Shown one piece after another: positions 16,826 through 26,343 of a stretch of 64,000 bases of DNA. Position 1 is the first letter of the stretch; each line of letters starts with the position of its first letter. The DNA lies in assembly GCA_963704405.1 (NCBI GenBank), contig OY969903.1, forward strand, positions 4,774,001 through 4,838,000, given 5' to 3'. The notes below the pieces were generated by a model that was not told the origin of the DNA, made no database searches, and was given only the letters and a program-made list of their open reading frames with translations. A program made the position numbers and the translations under genes. The stretch comes from MFD01213-c1 sp963704405. GTDB taxonomy: Bacteria > Planctomycetota > Phycisphaerae > Tepidisphaerales > Tepidisphaeraceae.

Positions 16826-18721
16826 TCACCCGACGATCAATTCATTCAACCGCCGCGCAAAACCGGCTGGGTCTTTGATTGTTGATCCCTCGGCGATGAT
16901 CGCCTGATCCAGCAGCAATCTCGCGAAGGATTCGACTTTCGGATCTGCCGGATTGGCTTCATAGAGCTGGCGGATTTTTTGGACGGCGAGGTGGTCCGCA
17001 TTCAGTTCCAGGATGCGTTTGAAGGCGCCTACTTCACCTTGGCCTTGGCCGAGGCGCTGCATCAGCCGCTCCATGTGGGCGGTAGGGGCATATTCGTCGG
17101 CGACCAATACGGCGGCGCTTTCTTTAAGGCGGTGGGAAAGGCGGACATCTTTTACTTCTGTGAGCTTGGATTTCAGCCAATCGAGTACGGGTTTGAATTG
17201 TTCGGTCTTTTGTTTTTGTTCTTCGGATGAATCGGAGGGAAGGTCTCCTTTGTCGGCCGCCTTGAAGCGTTTGCCTTTGTATTCGCTCAGGTGGGACATC
17301 ACGTATTCGTCGATTGGGTCGGTGAGCAGCAGGACTTCCTGACCTTTGGCTTTAAAGGCTTCGAGGTAGGGGGAGTTTTCGATTAAGCCGCGGCTTTCGC
17401 CGATCAGGTAATAGATTTCTTTCTGATCGGCGGTCATGCCGGCGATGTATTGCTCGAGCGTGGTGTATTTGGCCGCTTCGGTCCTGGTGGATTCAAAGAG
17501 CAGCAGATCGGCCAGACGCTCGCGGTTGGAGAAATCCTGGCCGACGCCTTCCTTGAGCAACTCGCCGAATTCCTTGTAGAATTTTTCATAGCTTTCCCGC
17601 TCGGCGCTCTTCATCTCATCCAGTGTTTTGAGGATACGATTGACCAGGTTGGACCGGATCCTGCTGAGCACCGGATTGTGTTGCAATGTTTCGCGCGAAA
17701 CATTCAGGGGCAGATCGGAACTGTCGACCACGCCTTTCACAAAGCGCATGTAGCTCGGCAGCAGCTCTTCGCACTGGTGCATGATCAGCACGCGCTTCAC
17801 ATATAGATCAAGGCCGCTCTTGGGCGGCGGGCCCATCATCCAATCCATCGGCCGATGCGCGGGAATGAACATCAAGGCGCGGAATTCCATCGCCCCTTCA
17901 GCAGCGACGTGAATCGTCTTCAGCGGCAGTTCAAAATCGCGGGCGAGCTGTTTATAAAATTCATCGTACTCTTCCTGCTTGATCTCCGACTTGGGCCGAA
18001 GCCAGATGGCGCGGCGCGAATTGAGCGTTTCTTCCTCAACGGTTTTTACACCATCCTTTTCACGCTCAACGTCGATTACGATCGGGTAATCAATGAAATC
18101 GGAGTATTGCTTGACGATCTCGCGCAGGCGGTGCGGCTGAAGAAATTCCTTTGCATCTTCGCGGAGATGAAGAATGACATCGGTGCCGCGGGTCGATTTT
18201 TCGCAGGGTTCGACAGTGAATTCGCCTTGGCCGTCGGATTCCCATTTCACACCATCGAATTTGTCGCCCGCCATGCGCGAGAGAACCGCGACCCGGTCGG
18301 CGACCATGAACGAGGCGTAAAAACCGACGCCGAACTGACCGATCAGCTCAGGACGATTCTGGGCGTTGGTGGCTTTGAGATTTTCGATGAACGCGCGCGT
18401 GCCGCTCTTGGCGATGGTGCCGAGATTGTCGATGATGGTTTCGCGGCTCATGCCGATGCCGTTGTCGGAAACGGTTAGCGTGCCCGCCTTCTCATCGACG
18501 ATCAGCTTGATCTTCCAATCGCTGTTTCCTTCAAGAATGTTCGGATTCGTCAGCGACTCAAACCTCGCCTTGTCGATCGCGTCGGCAGCGTTGCTGATCA
18601 GCTCCCGAAGGAAGATTTCCTTCCTGGTGTAGAGGGAATGGATGATGAGGTCGAGAAGTTGCTTCAGCTCGGTTTTGAATTCCATTCGCTGGGGATGCGA
18701 GGCGGTTTCTGTGGCGGGCAT
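16826..18721 (-). CDS. htpG: Molecular chaperone HtpG (Hsp90)
   Basis: ATP-dependent chaperone of 631 residues. The GHKL ATPase domain (about 1-230) has the Hsp90 signatures LFLRELISNAADA, DNGIGMS and GQFGVGFYASFMVADRV. The middle domain (about 230-500) includes the catalytic-loop arginine region LPLNVSRETLQHNPVL. A C-terminal dimerisation domain without the eukaryotic MEEVD tail follows. The start at 18721 has AAGGAT upstream. The length is typical for bacteria. It is monocistronic and converges on the peptidase gene. Confidence 0.97.
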   Translation of the reverse strand: MPATETASHPQRMEFKTELKQLLDLIIHSLYTRKEIFLRELISNAADAIDKARFESLTNPNILEGNSDWKIKLIVDEKAGTLTVSDNGIGMSRETIIDNLGTIAKSGTRAFIENLKATNAQNRPELIGQFGVGFYASFMVADRVAVLSRMAGDKFDGVKWESDGQGEFTVEPCEKSTRGTDVILHLREDAKEFLQPHRLREIVKQYSDFIDYPIVIDVEREKDGVKTVEEETLNSRRAIWLRPKSEIKQEEYDEFYKQLARDFELPLKTIHVAAEGAMEFRALMFIPAHRPMDWMMGPPPKSGLDLYVKRVLIMHQCEELLPSYMRFVKGVVDSSDLPLNVSRETLQHNPVLSRIRSNLVNRILKTLDEMKSAERESYEKFYKEFGELLKEGVGQDFSNRERLADLLLFESTRTEAAKYTTLEQYIAGMTADQKEIYYLIGESRGLIENSPYLEAFKAKGQEVLLLTDPIDEYVMSHLSEYKGKRFKAADKGDLPSDSSEEQKQKTEQFKPVLDWLKSKLTEVKDVRLSHRLKESAAVLVADEYAPTAHMERLMQRLGQGQGEVGAFKRILELNADHLAVQKIRQLYEANPADPKVESFARLLLDQAIIAEGSTIKDPAGFARRLNELIVG

Positions 18722-19246
18722 AGATGGAATCCTTTTAAATCTGGAGTTTGATGTTTGGTGCGAGCAATACTCGAGAGGACTAATTCAAATCAGGTGCCAG
18801 AAAGCGTTTGTCTTAAGCGCTCTATTATCATGAGCTTATGGAATGAGGTTCTAAGGCCAGACTGTCGAAATGGCAGGATAAAGGGGAGCCGGCTGTCATC
18901 GTTCCGTCTCAAGCGTTCAATACTTGCAGAACGTTCCACGGGTGCATCCGCACTGAAGAAACGCTGAAGACGCATCGCGAATTCATCGATTGGTGGATTC
19001 GTTTGGTCATCAATTTATCGCGTTGGCTATTTTCTCGATGATAATTATCCGACGGACAATGCCCGATATTCCGTCCCGGCGCTTTCCATCTGCACCCTTT
19101 GCGGATTCCTTTCGCAACTGAGCGTCTTCGCGGCCGCGTTCCGTCACGACGCTGCTGCTGTCCCGTAGACATTCTCTTTCCCCCGCGGCAAAATTCCTTT
19201 CTTCAGTGTCATCTCATCCAAGGGCTGTGCGAAGTTTTGGGCTCTT
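18722..19246. other. Divergent intergenic region between htpG and the Mla operon
   Basis: This 525-base gap holds no convincing gene. A CIRCE operator (TTAGCACTC-N9-GAGTGCTAA) is absent, so HrcA control of htpG is not indicated. AGCGCTTAAGACAAACGCTT near 18803-18822 (coding strand of htpG) is a short imperfect palindrome that may be regulatory. Confidence 0.4.
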
Positions 19247-20032
19247 ATGAAAGTATTCGCGACCGTAGGCAATGCCGTTGTTCAGCGCCTGCGCGACCTG
19301 CAATACCTGCTGGCCGTTCTGGTCGCGGTGGTGCTGTTGGCGATTCAGCCACGCCACTGGACGCGAACCGTCCGCAACGTCCTGGCCCGGCAGATTCTGT
19401 TTACGGGCGTGGAAGCGATTACGCTCGTCATTGCGATCGCTTTCGTTGCCGGCATCTCCATCGTCATGCAGGCCCAGCTTTGGCTTGCCAAGGTCGGGCA
19501 GACCGCGCTGCTGGGCCCGCTTCTGGTTGTCGTCGTCGTTAGAGAATTTGCGCCCGTCCTGGCAAATCTTGTCGTGATCATTCGCTCTGCCAGCGCCGTG
19601 GCGGCCGAGATGGCCAACATGAAACTCTCCGGTGAAGTGCGCCTCCTCGACGCTCAAGGTCTGGACCCGCTGGTCTATCTGGTGATGCCGCGCGTCGTCG
19701 GCATGGCGATTTGCGTGTTCGGCCTGGCTGTCATCTTCGTCGTCGTGTCACTCCTGAGTGGGTATCTCTTCGGCCTCTTCATTGGAAACACCCTGCGGCC
19801 CGGGGACTTCGCCAACAGCGTCCTGGGCTCTATCAGCATTGCCGATGTGCTTAACCTGATCATCAAAAGCATTCTCCCCGCAGCGTTGACCGCCGTGATA
19901 TGCTGCACCGAGGGGCTGGGGATCGGGGCGGCGGCGACAGAACTCCCCCGAGCCACCAGCCGCGGGCTGGCCCGCTCGGTCATCGCGATGTTCGTTACAG
20001 CCGCCGGTGTTTCGCTGCTGACTTATTTGTAA
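19247..20032 (+). CDS. mlaE: MlaE-family ABC transporter permease
   Basis: Inner-membrane permease of the MCE/Mla lipid transport system that moves phospholipids between inner and outer membrane. The 261-residue protein has about five to six membrane segments, an amphipathic N-terminus, and the family motif region VREFAPVLANLVVIIRSASAVAAEMANMK, where the EFAP(V/I)L coupling segment contacts the ATPase. The C-terminal part (SVIAMFVTAAGVSLLTYL) is the last helix. It is the first gene of a four-gene operon with an ATPase-like protein, an MCE protein and a lipoprotein, spaced by 9, 27 and -4 bases. Confidence 0.92.
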   Translation: MKVFATVGNAVVQRLRDLQYLLAVLVAVVLLAIQPRHWTRTVRNVLARQILFTGVEAITLVIAIAFVAGISIVMQAQLWLAKVGQTALLGPLLVVVVVREFAPVLANLVVIIRSASAVAAEMANMKLSGEVRLLDAQGLDPLVYLVMPRVVGMAICVFGLAVIFVVVSLLSGYLFGLFIGNTLRPGDFANSVLGSISIADVLNLIIKSILPAALTAVICCTEGLGIGAAATELPRATSRGLARSVIAMFVTAAGVSLLTYL

Positions 20033-20041
20033 AACCGCCGC

Positions 20042-20770
20042 ATGGAAATGGTCACACCCATCCTCGAATTCACCTCGGTGACAACTTCACCCGATCCGTG
20101 GTTCGATATGCCGCTGCTGGAAACAACCTTTGCCATCAAGCCCGGCGAACTTGGCCTCATTCGATTTGACCATCACTCTCCTCGTTTACCCATCGCGGAC
20201 GCCGCCATGGGCCTGGCCGGATTGCAGACAGGCGATGTGCATTTTCTCGGTCAGCCCTGGACAACTTTCTCCCCGCGAGAAGCCGCACAAAACCGTGGAC
20301 AGATCGGCCGCCTGTTCGGCGTGCATGGCTGGGTGTATCACCTTGATGTTGATGAGAACATGACTCTCCGTCTCCGCCACCACACCAAGCGCACGCTCGC
20401 AGACATCGATCGAGAAGTCATCGAATTATCAGAAGTGTTCGGCCTGCACGGCGATGTGCCGCGCAGCCGCCCTTCAAATATTGATTCCCGCGATCTGCAA
20501 CGGGCGGCGTGTGTTCGGATGCTTCTCGGGTCGCCATTGCTCATCGTGATCGATGAACCCCCATCCGGCTTTTTTTCAGATATTCTGCGGGTGCTGGTGC
20601 GGCAGGTTGAAGCCGCCCGCGAGCGCGGGGCGGCGATCCTCTGGTTATCCGCCGACGCCGCGGTCTGGACCGATGACACCCTGCGGCCAACCTTCCGCGG
20701 TGACGCGTTCGAGCCCGGCCTCGGGCTCATGCCGGCCACCGCCGCAGCAGCCGAGCCTCAACTGGAGTAA
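20042..20770 (+). CDS. Degenerate ABC ATPase-like protein in the MlaF position
   Basis: At 242 residues and between MlaE and MlaD, this occupies the place of the MlaF ATPase. It aligns over the whole ABC fold, but the Walker A site is lost: LIRFDHHSPRLP (39-50) stands where LI-GPSGSGKST is expected, with Arg48 in the position of the catalytic lysine. The LSGGQ signature is replaced by SNIDSRDLQ (145-153), and the switch histidine region reads LSADA (202-206). Walker B LLIVIDE (166-172) remains. It therefore probably does not hydrolyse ATP alone. It could be a scaffold, or a real ATPase may be encoded elsewhere. Recognition rests on fold alignment and context. Confidence 0.75.
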   Translation: MEMVTPILEFTSVTTSPDPWFDMPLLETTFAIKPGELGLIRFDHHSPRLPIADAAMGLAGLQTGDVHFLGQPWTTFSPREAAQNRGQIGRLFGVHGWVYHLDVDENMTLRLRHHTKRTLADIDREVIELSEVFGLHGDVPRSRPSNIDSRDLQRAACVRMLLGSPLLIVIDEPPSGFFSDILRVLVRQVEAARERGAAILWLSADAAVWTDDTLRPTFRGDAFEPGLGLMPATAAAAEPQLE

Positions 20771-20797
20771 ACTGCGTCGAAGGACCGGAGTAAACAG

Positions 20798-21883
20798 ATG
20801 TCCAAACCTTTTAAATTCCGGTACGTCAACGAAATCGCCGGCGGCTTCGCGGCGGTCGTGGTGCTTGTCCTTGTCATCGGTGTAGTCCTGGCCGCCCGAG
20901 CTCAGAAATGGTTTGAGCGGGTCGATCGCTATACCATCGAGCTTCCGGTTGAAGGATCCTTTGGTCTGAAGAACGGGGCTGATGTTCGCATGATGGGCAC
21001 GACAGTCGGCACGGTCGACGCCATCAATCCCCCCAGCGATGACGGCAGCCGCATGACCGCCCGCATTCACGTCGACGGCGTCTGGGCCAAATACATCCGC
21101 AAGGGCATCAAAGACGCAAATGGACAGGTCGCCGATCTTTCCAAGGTCATCATCCGCGTCCCGATCGCGCTGGCTGATCCCTACATCGACATCACCCGCG
21201 GCAAAGGCGAAGCATTCCCGCAGGGAGCCATTCTTTCCTCCGAGCCTGAAACCGGCGCTACGGATGCGATCAACCAAACACTGGTCGACGTTCGCACGCA
21301 CACTATCCCCGCCATCGAACGATTGCTGAAAGAATACACCGGCTTCGCCTCCGACCTGCGCTCTCCCGGCAGTTCCTTCCAGCAAGCCCTCGCGAAGATC
21401 GATATGGCCACCGCGCGTTTGCAGCAAAACGACAACATGGTCGGCCGCCTGCTTACCGACAAACAGGTGGCGGACAATCTGACCCAAACCATGACCAAGC
21501 TTGCCGACTCCGCCGAAGGAATCCGCGTCACGATCGACAGCCTCCAGAAGACGGCTGCTGAATTCCCCAAGATCGCCACCAGCGCATCCAATCAGGTCGA
21601 CAAGCTTCCCGCGATGGTCGAGCAAACCCGCGCGATGATGGCCGATGTTGATAAAGCCGTGAAAGATCTCCAGCAAACCACCAGCCAGCTTCCTGGCGTG
21701 GTCCTTTCGCTCAAGCAGGCGATCGACCAGCTCCCCGATGTGTTGGCTCACACACAACAGACGCTCGTCGAAGTTCAGAAGCTCGCCAGGGGACTGCAGC
21801 AGCTCCCCTTTGTGCGGGACAATGTCGAGCAGTCGGCGCAATCCGGAACCCTGCGGCCCGCCGACATCGGGGGGCCTCCATGA
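20798..21883 (+). CDS. mlaD: MlaD-family MCE domain protein
   Basis: Membrane-anchored, lipid-binding component of the Mla transport system. One N-terminal transmembrane helix (about residues 14-33) is followed by a single MCE domain (about 45-130) with PVEGSFGLKNGADVRMMGTTVGTV. A long helical C-terminal part follows (about 145-350), with heptad-like Leu/Ile/Val spacing that can form a coiled-coil tunnel or needle. The protein (361 residues) is longer than the short enterobacterial MlaD and resembles tunnel-forming MCE proteins. Its stop overlaps the next start by four bases (ATGA), which indicates translational coupling. Confidence 0.92.
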   Translation: MSKPFKFRYVNEIAGGFAAVVVLVLVIGVVLAARAQKWFERVDRYTIELPVEGSFGLKNGADVRMMGTTVGTVDAINPPSDDGSRMTARIHVDGVWAKYIRKGIKDANGQVADLSKVIIRVPIALADPYIDITRGKGEAFPQGAILSSEPETGATDAINQTLVDVRTHTIPAIERLLKEYTGFASDLRSPGSSFQQALAKIDMATARLQQNDNMVGRLLTDKQVADNLTQTMTKLADSAEGIRVTIDSLQKTAAEFPKIATSASNQVDKLPAMVEQTRAMMADVDKAVKDLQQTTSQLPGVVLSLKQAIDQLPDVLAHTQQTLVEVQKLARGLQQLPFVRDNVEQSAQSGTLRPADIGGPP

Positions 21884-22959
21884 GGCGATTGTCTATCACA
21901 AAAAACATCGAACATTCTTCAGCCCGGTGTAGTCTTGAGCGTTTTTTATCTGACTACGGGGCAGGATTGCATGATGTCATCCGAAGTTACTCCGAAGGAG
22001 CTCGCGCGGCGTGCGCATATTCAATCGCGCACCTGCTCACGATCACCGCGATTGCATTTTCTCTAACCGTCCTCGCCGGATGCGCCGCTCCACTCAAATC
22101 CCCGGCCGTCGATTCCGATTTATCTTTGTATAACAGCACCGCCCGGCTTGAATTCGATCACGGCTCGCTCGCGTTTGCCGCGATCGGCTACGCCAAAGCG
22201 CTCGACCGTGCCCGCATCATCGATGAACCCGGCGCGATCGCCGAGGCCGCGTACAATCTTGCCATTTGCCGCGCCGCGCTCGGCGATTACTCCGCCGCCG
22301 AGCGTTGTCTCGCCGAAGCCGAGCATGAGCTTGCACGGACGGGCAACAGCACCGCCGACGTGCTCCTGGCCGAAGCCCGCATCTCGCTGCTCCAGCATCA
22401 GCCCACCATCGCCGCCCGATTAGCCGCCGGCGTCCTCACGCGCGCCGACGCCAAACCGACTGATGAACAGCGCCTTCAGGCCCACGTTGTCGCCGGCCTC
22501 GCCGCCTGTCAATCCGGCGACACCGCCGCGGCGAAATCCCAACTCACCGAAGCCAACGCGCTCGTTGCTGTTCTTAATGATCCCTCTTCACAGGCCATCG
22601 CCGCAAACTTATCCGGAGAAGTCGACGTCCTCCTCACCGATTTCCCCGCGGCGTGCAAAGATTTCGACCGTGAAGCCTCCCTTCGCAAATCGGCCGCCCA
22701 ATACCGCGACATGAACCGCGCCCTCGCCAAAGCGGGCCGCTGCGCTGCCCGAGCCGGCGACAACGCCACTGCCGCCGACCGCCTCTACCGCGCTGCCCGC
22801 GCTGCGATTTCCAAAAACGACCCCGACGCTGCCGCGCTGCTTGTCGAATCGCGCGCCGCCGCCCAATCCGCCCACGATGATGCCCTGATCCGCCTCACGC
22901 AGGATCTAACGCTTCTGGAATCTCCGGCAAGCCAGCCGGCAACAAACCCCGCGCCATAA
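21880..22959 (+). CDS. TPR-containing lipoprotein of the Mla operon
   Basis: The 359-residue protein starts at the ATG overlapping the mlaD stop. A hydrophobic segment ends in the lipobox LAGC, giving lipidation at Cys68. That is unusually far from the start, so the true start may lie downstream of 21880, although no better ribosome site is evident. The mature part consists of Ala-rich helical pairs resembling tetratricopeptide repeats (for example ALDRARIIDEPGAIAEAAYN and AALGDYSAAERCLAEAEHEL). By position it may be the outer-membrane or periplasmic partner of the lipid transport system. The final 15 residues are Pro/Ala-rich. Confidence 0.78.
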   Translation: MRRLSITKNIEHSSARCSLERFLSDYGAGLHDVIRSYSEGARAACAYSIAHLLTITAIAFSLTVLAGCAAPLKSPAVDSDLSLYNSTARLEFDHGSLAFAAIGYAKALDRARIIDEPGAIAEAAYNLAICRAALGDYSAAERCLAEAEHELARTGNSTADVLLAEARISLLQHQPTIAARLAAGVLTRADAKPTDEQRLQAHVVAGLAACQSGDTAAAKSQLTEANALVAVLNDPSSQAIAANLSGEVDVLLTDFPAACKDFDREASLRKSAAQYRDMNRALAKAGRCAARAGDNATAADRLYRAARAAISKNDPDAAALLVESRAAAQSAHDDALIRLTQDLTLLESPASQPATNPAP

Positions 22960-23071
22960 TAGGCCGGGCGGCAGGCTGGTGATTCGTGTCGCGCACAACT
23001 CCCGGGCAGCCGTCAACTGTCGCAAGCCCAGCGCCGGGCATCCGCGCCGCCTCCTGCATTCCTTTTCCGCT

Positions 23072-24994
23072 TCAGCCTTCAACCCTCAGCCTTTCCACCA
23101 CCTTCTGTTCCTGCTCATTCCAAGCCCCGCGCGTTGCGATTGCGATCTGCTCGATTGGAATCTTTGGTGTGCGGTCCATGTACAGCAACCCGTTCGCTTC
23201 CTGGTACGTGTCGGTGAACTGCGTATAGCACCAGCCGGCGAGCAGCGAAGTGTGGCGCACGACTTCCATCAATTTGAAATAGCGAACGGCGAACTGCTCG
23301 GCCGTATTTGCGCGGCTGTAACCCCACGTATGCGCGTGATCTTTATGAAAGGCGATGCCGCCGAACTCGGTCAGCATGATGGGATGATGGGCATAGGTGA
23401 AGTCTTCCAGCAGCAGGACTTTGTTGCCGGGGGTTTCGAATTTCAGGAGATGAGCGACGTTGGATTCGGTCTGAACATATCGCCGCGCGATGCGGGCGGG
23501 GTCGGCGTCGTAGTCGTGGATGCCGATGATGTCACTCGCCGCCGCGGCGGTTTCCCAGCCATCGTTGCCGATGCAGGGGCGCGTCGGGTCGATCGCCTTG
23601 GTGAGCCCGTATACACCAGCGACGAATTTCCGCTGGGCGTCTTCCGTGGGCAGGTCGGGCACGCCCCAGCTTTCGTTGAACGGAACCCACGCGACGATGC
23701 ACGGGTGGCTGACATCACGATGCATCGCTTCCACCCATTGCTTGCTGAGGCGTTCAATCGTGCGCTGGGTGAATGTGTAGGCGCTGGGCATTTCTTCCCA
23801 GACCAGCAGGCCCAGATGATCCGCCCAATATAGGAAGCGGGGGTCTTCGATCTTCTGATGCTTGCGCACGCCGTTGAAGCCCATCGCTTTCACAAGCTCT
23901 ACATCGCGGCGAAGCGCATCGTCATCCGGCGCGCTAAGCCCGGTCTGGGGCCAATATCCCTGGTCAAGCACCAGTTGCAATTTGAAAGGCCGGCCATTCA
24001 GAAAGAACCGGTCGCCGATGATCGCGACGCCGCGCATCGCGGTGTAGCTGGTGACGGTATCGATTACTTCCCCGGCCGGCCCGAGCAGCGTCAGTTCCGC
24101 ATCGATCAGGTTCGGCGCATGCGGCCACCAGAACAGCGCATTGCGCGCATCATCAATCCCCGGATCAGGCAAAAGAATTTTTCGCGAGACATGCTGATCC
24201 GCCCCAACAGCATAAATATCATCCACCAGCACCTGCCCTCCCCTTACCCCCTTGCAACTCAGTTTAACGCGAAGTTTCAACCCTTCCTGCCGCCGCCCCA
24301 CCATCTGTGCATCCAGTTGGATCTGCCATTCCTCAAAGCGCGGCGTCCATCGAATGTATTCCACATGCGTGGCCGGAATGATCTCCAGCCACACCGTCTG
24401 CCAAATCCCTGTCGTTCTTGGATACCAGATGGAATGCGCATCCAGCAGCCAATCCTGCTTCCCGCGCGGCTTGGCCAGGTCCTGCGAATCATCCCGCGCG
24501 CACACAACCAGCGTCTGCTCATCTTCGCCTGTCAATAAATCGGTGATGTCCGCCTTGAAAGGCGTGTAGCCCCCCTCATGCCGCGTGGCGAGCTGATCGT
24601 TGACCCATACTTCCGCTTCATCATCCACCGCGCCAAAATGAAGAATGACCCGGTCATCCTCTCCAATCTCCGGGGTCACAAACGTTCGGCGATACCACAC
24701 CGCATTATAAAATCCCGTATCCCCGATCCCGCTCGCCGGAGTTTCCGGGCTGAACGGAACGGTGATCGTCTGTTCCCATTGCACTTCGCGCGGATAATGA
24801 AGCAGCGCGTCTTTGTCGATCGCGAAATCCCACTGGCCGTTGAGACTGGTCCATTGGGATCGCTGCAGCATTGGCCGCGGATATTCCTTGGCGGCAACAG
24901 CATCCACCGCGCTCGCCGGAACTTTGGCTTTATGTTGTGTACGCGCGGCTCGGGGCTTTGGGTTCCCTTTCAATTTCGCATTTCGATTTGGCAT
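23072..24994 (-). CDS. Glycoside hydrolase family 2 protein (beta-galactosidase/glucuronidase-like)
   Basis: Retaining beta-glycosidase with GH2 order: N-terminal sugar-binding jelly roll (WTSLNGQWDFAIDKD and WYRRTF), immunoglobulin-like domain, then TIM barrel. The acid/base is Glu in FNESWG (residue 441 from this start) and the nucleophile is Glu in LTEFGG (543). I prefer the ATG at 24994, preceded by AGGGATGGAAG; the frame also allows ATG at 25021, giving 649 residues. There is no signal peptide but a basic N-terminal tail, so it is probably cytoplasmic and acts on imported oligosaccharides. Galactosidase, glucuronidase and mannosidase activity cannot be distinguished here. Confidence 0.88.
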   Translation of the reverse strand: MPNRNAKLKGNPKPRAARTQHKAKVPASAVDAVAAKEYPRPMLQRSQWTSLNGQWDFAIDKDALLHYPREVQWEQTITVPFSPETPASGIGDTGFYNAVWYRRTFVTPEIGEDDRVILHFGAVDDEAEVWVNDQLATRHEGGYTPFKADITDLLTGEDEQTLVVCARDDSQDLAKPRGKQDWLLDAHSIWYPRTTGIWQTVWLEIIPATHVEYIRWTPRFEEWQIQLDAQMVGRRQEGLKLRVKLSCKGVRGGQVLVDDIYAVGADQHVSRKILLPDPGIDDARNALFWWPHAPNLIDAELTLLGPAGEVIDTVTSYTAMRGVAIIGDRFFLNGRPFKLQLVLDQGYWPQTGLSAPDDDALRRDVELVKAMGFNGVRKHQKIEDPRFLYWADHLGLLVWEEMPSAYTFTQRTIERLSKQWVEAMHRDVSHPCIVAWVPFNESWGVPDLPTEDAQRKFVAGVYGLTKAIDPTRPCIGNDGWETAAAASDIIGIHDYDADPARIARRYVQTESNVAHLLKFETPGNKVLLLEDFTYAHHPIMLTEFGGIAFHKDHAHTWGYSRANTAEQFAVRYFKLMEVVRHTSLLAGWCYTQFTDTYQEANGLLYMDRTPKIPIEQIAIATRGAWNEQEQKVVERLRVEG

Positions 24995-25234
24995 TGTTTT
25001 ACTTCCATCCCTGGATGACATCAGGCGAGTTCAGCGATTCATAAACAGTAATTGGGGAATGTAGCGGACAATGCGCGAGGGGTGAACCCAACTTTTCCTT
25101 AGCAAATCATGGCACGTTCGTTGCACGACTTGCCCAAACCGGCGAAAGGCGGCGATGAACTCGCGGCAAATCGTCGGATTGACCCCAAAAAACCACACGC
25201 TTACCACGACACCGCGAACTCAAGGAGAACCATC

Positions 25235-26122
25235 ATGGCAAGAAGCCACGGAAAAAGTTCCAATGGAAGCAGCGCCAAAACCCGCCCGGCACAGGAGCAA
25301 TCGCAGCGACCCGGCATGGAAAGCGAGATGACGCCGCGCCCCAAAGCCAAAAAAATGGAATATCGTGCTGCCGGAAAACTCGAAGGCCGAGCCGCCATTA
25401 TCACCGGCGGCGACAGCGGCATCGGCCGCGCCGTTGCGATCGACTTTGCCAAAGAAGGCGCGGATGTCGCAATCGTCTATCTCAACGAACACAAAGATGC
25501 GGAAGAAACCAAGCAACTGATCGAAGCGGAAGGCCGAAGCTGCATCACCATCTCTGGAGACATCGGCGATGAACAATTTTGCATGGAAGCGGTCGAGCAG
25601 GCGTATAAGGAATTCGGCCGGCTCGATATCCTGGTAAATAACGCTGCCGAGCAGCACCCGCAAAAAGAAATCACGCAGATCAGCGCCTATCAGCTTGAGC
25701 GCACCTTCCGCACCAATATTTTCGCGCAGTTCTTCATGGTGAAGGCCGCGCTGCCGCATTTGAAGCAAGGGGCCACCATCATAAATACCGCCAGCGTCAC
25801 CGCCTACCGTGGAAGCGGCGGGCTGCTTGACTACTCCAGCACCAAAGGCGCCATCGTCGCCTTCACCCGCAGCCTGGCGGAAAACCTGGCCGGGAAAAAG
25901 ATTCGCGTGAATGGTGTAGCGCCCGGCCCGATCTGGACGCCGCTGATTACATCAACGTTTCCAAAAGAAAAAGTCGAAACATTCGGCGCGGATGTCCCCC
26001 TGAAGCGGCCCGGCGAACCTGCGGAAGTGGCCCCTTGCTACGTGTTCCTGGCCTCGGATGATTCATCTTATATGACCGGCCAGATGCTTCATCCCAACGG
26101 CGGAGAAGTCGTGAATGCGTGA
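25235..26122 (+). CDS. SDR-family oxidoreductase (YdaD/general stress protein 39-like)
   Basis: NAD(P)-dependent short-chain dehydrogenase of 295 residues. The cofactor motif TGGDSGIG lies at 57-64 and the catalytic pair Tyr200/Lys204 in YSSTK. NNAAEQHP and the C-terminal ASDDSSYMTGQMLHPNGGE are typical of the GSP39/YdaD-like group, which has a disordered N-terminal extension rich in Pro, Lys and Gln, as seen here (1-45). The ATG at 25235 has AAGGAGA at the right distance; the frame stays open further upstream without a ribosome site. The substrate is unknown. The related Bacillus protein is a general stress protein, so a stress role is plausible. Confidence 0.9.
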   Translation: MARSHGKSSNGSSAKTRPAQEQSQRPGMESEMTPRPKAKKMEYRAAGKLEGRAAIITGGDSGIGRAVAIDFAKEGADVAIVYLNEHKDAEETKQLIEAEGRSCITISGDIGDEQFCMEAVEQAYKEFGRLDILVNNAAEQHPQKEITQISAYQLERTFRTNIFAQFFMVKAALPHLKQGATIINTASVTAYRGSGGLLDYSSTKGAIVAFTRSLAENLAGKKIRVNGVAPGPIWTPLITSTFPKEKVETFGADVPLKRPGEPAEVAPCYVFLASDDSSYMTGQMLHPNGGEVVNA

Positions 26123-26343
26123 CTCGTAACCCGCAGGCTTTCAGGTGAATTGCTTGCATTAGCGAAATAGGCTGCTGCCCAGTCCTAATTCCATCGGTAA
26201 GGGAGGTGTTCGCGATTTTGAAACAGCACGCTGCAACCGCCGTTCACCCGGTGCACCAATGAAACCGCAGCCACCAGGAATAACGAGACCCTGCAATCAG
26301 TCGCCGGCAGATCGAGGCGAACTTTTTGGGAAATGCACCTTTC

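Noticed and set aside
18722..19246. CIRCE operator for htpG
   Set aside because: No TTAGCACTC-N9-GAGTGCTAA match is present.
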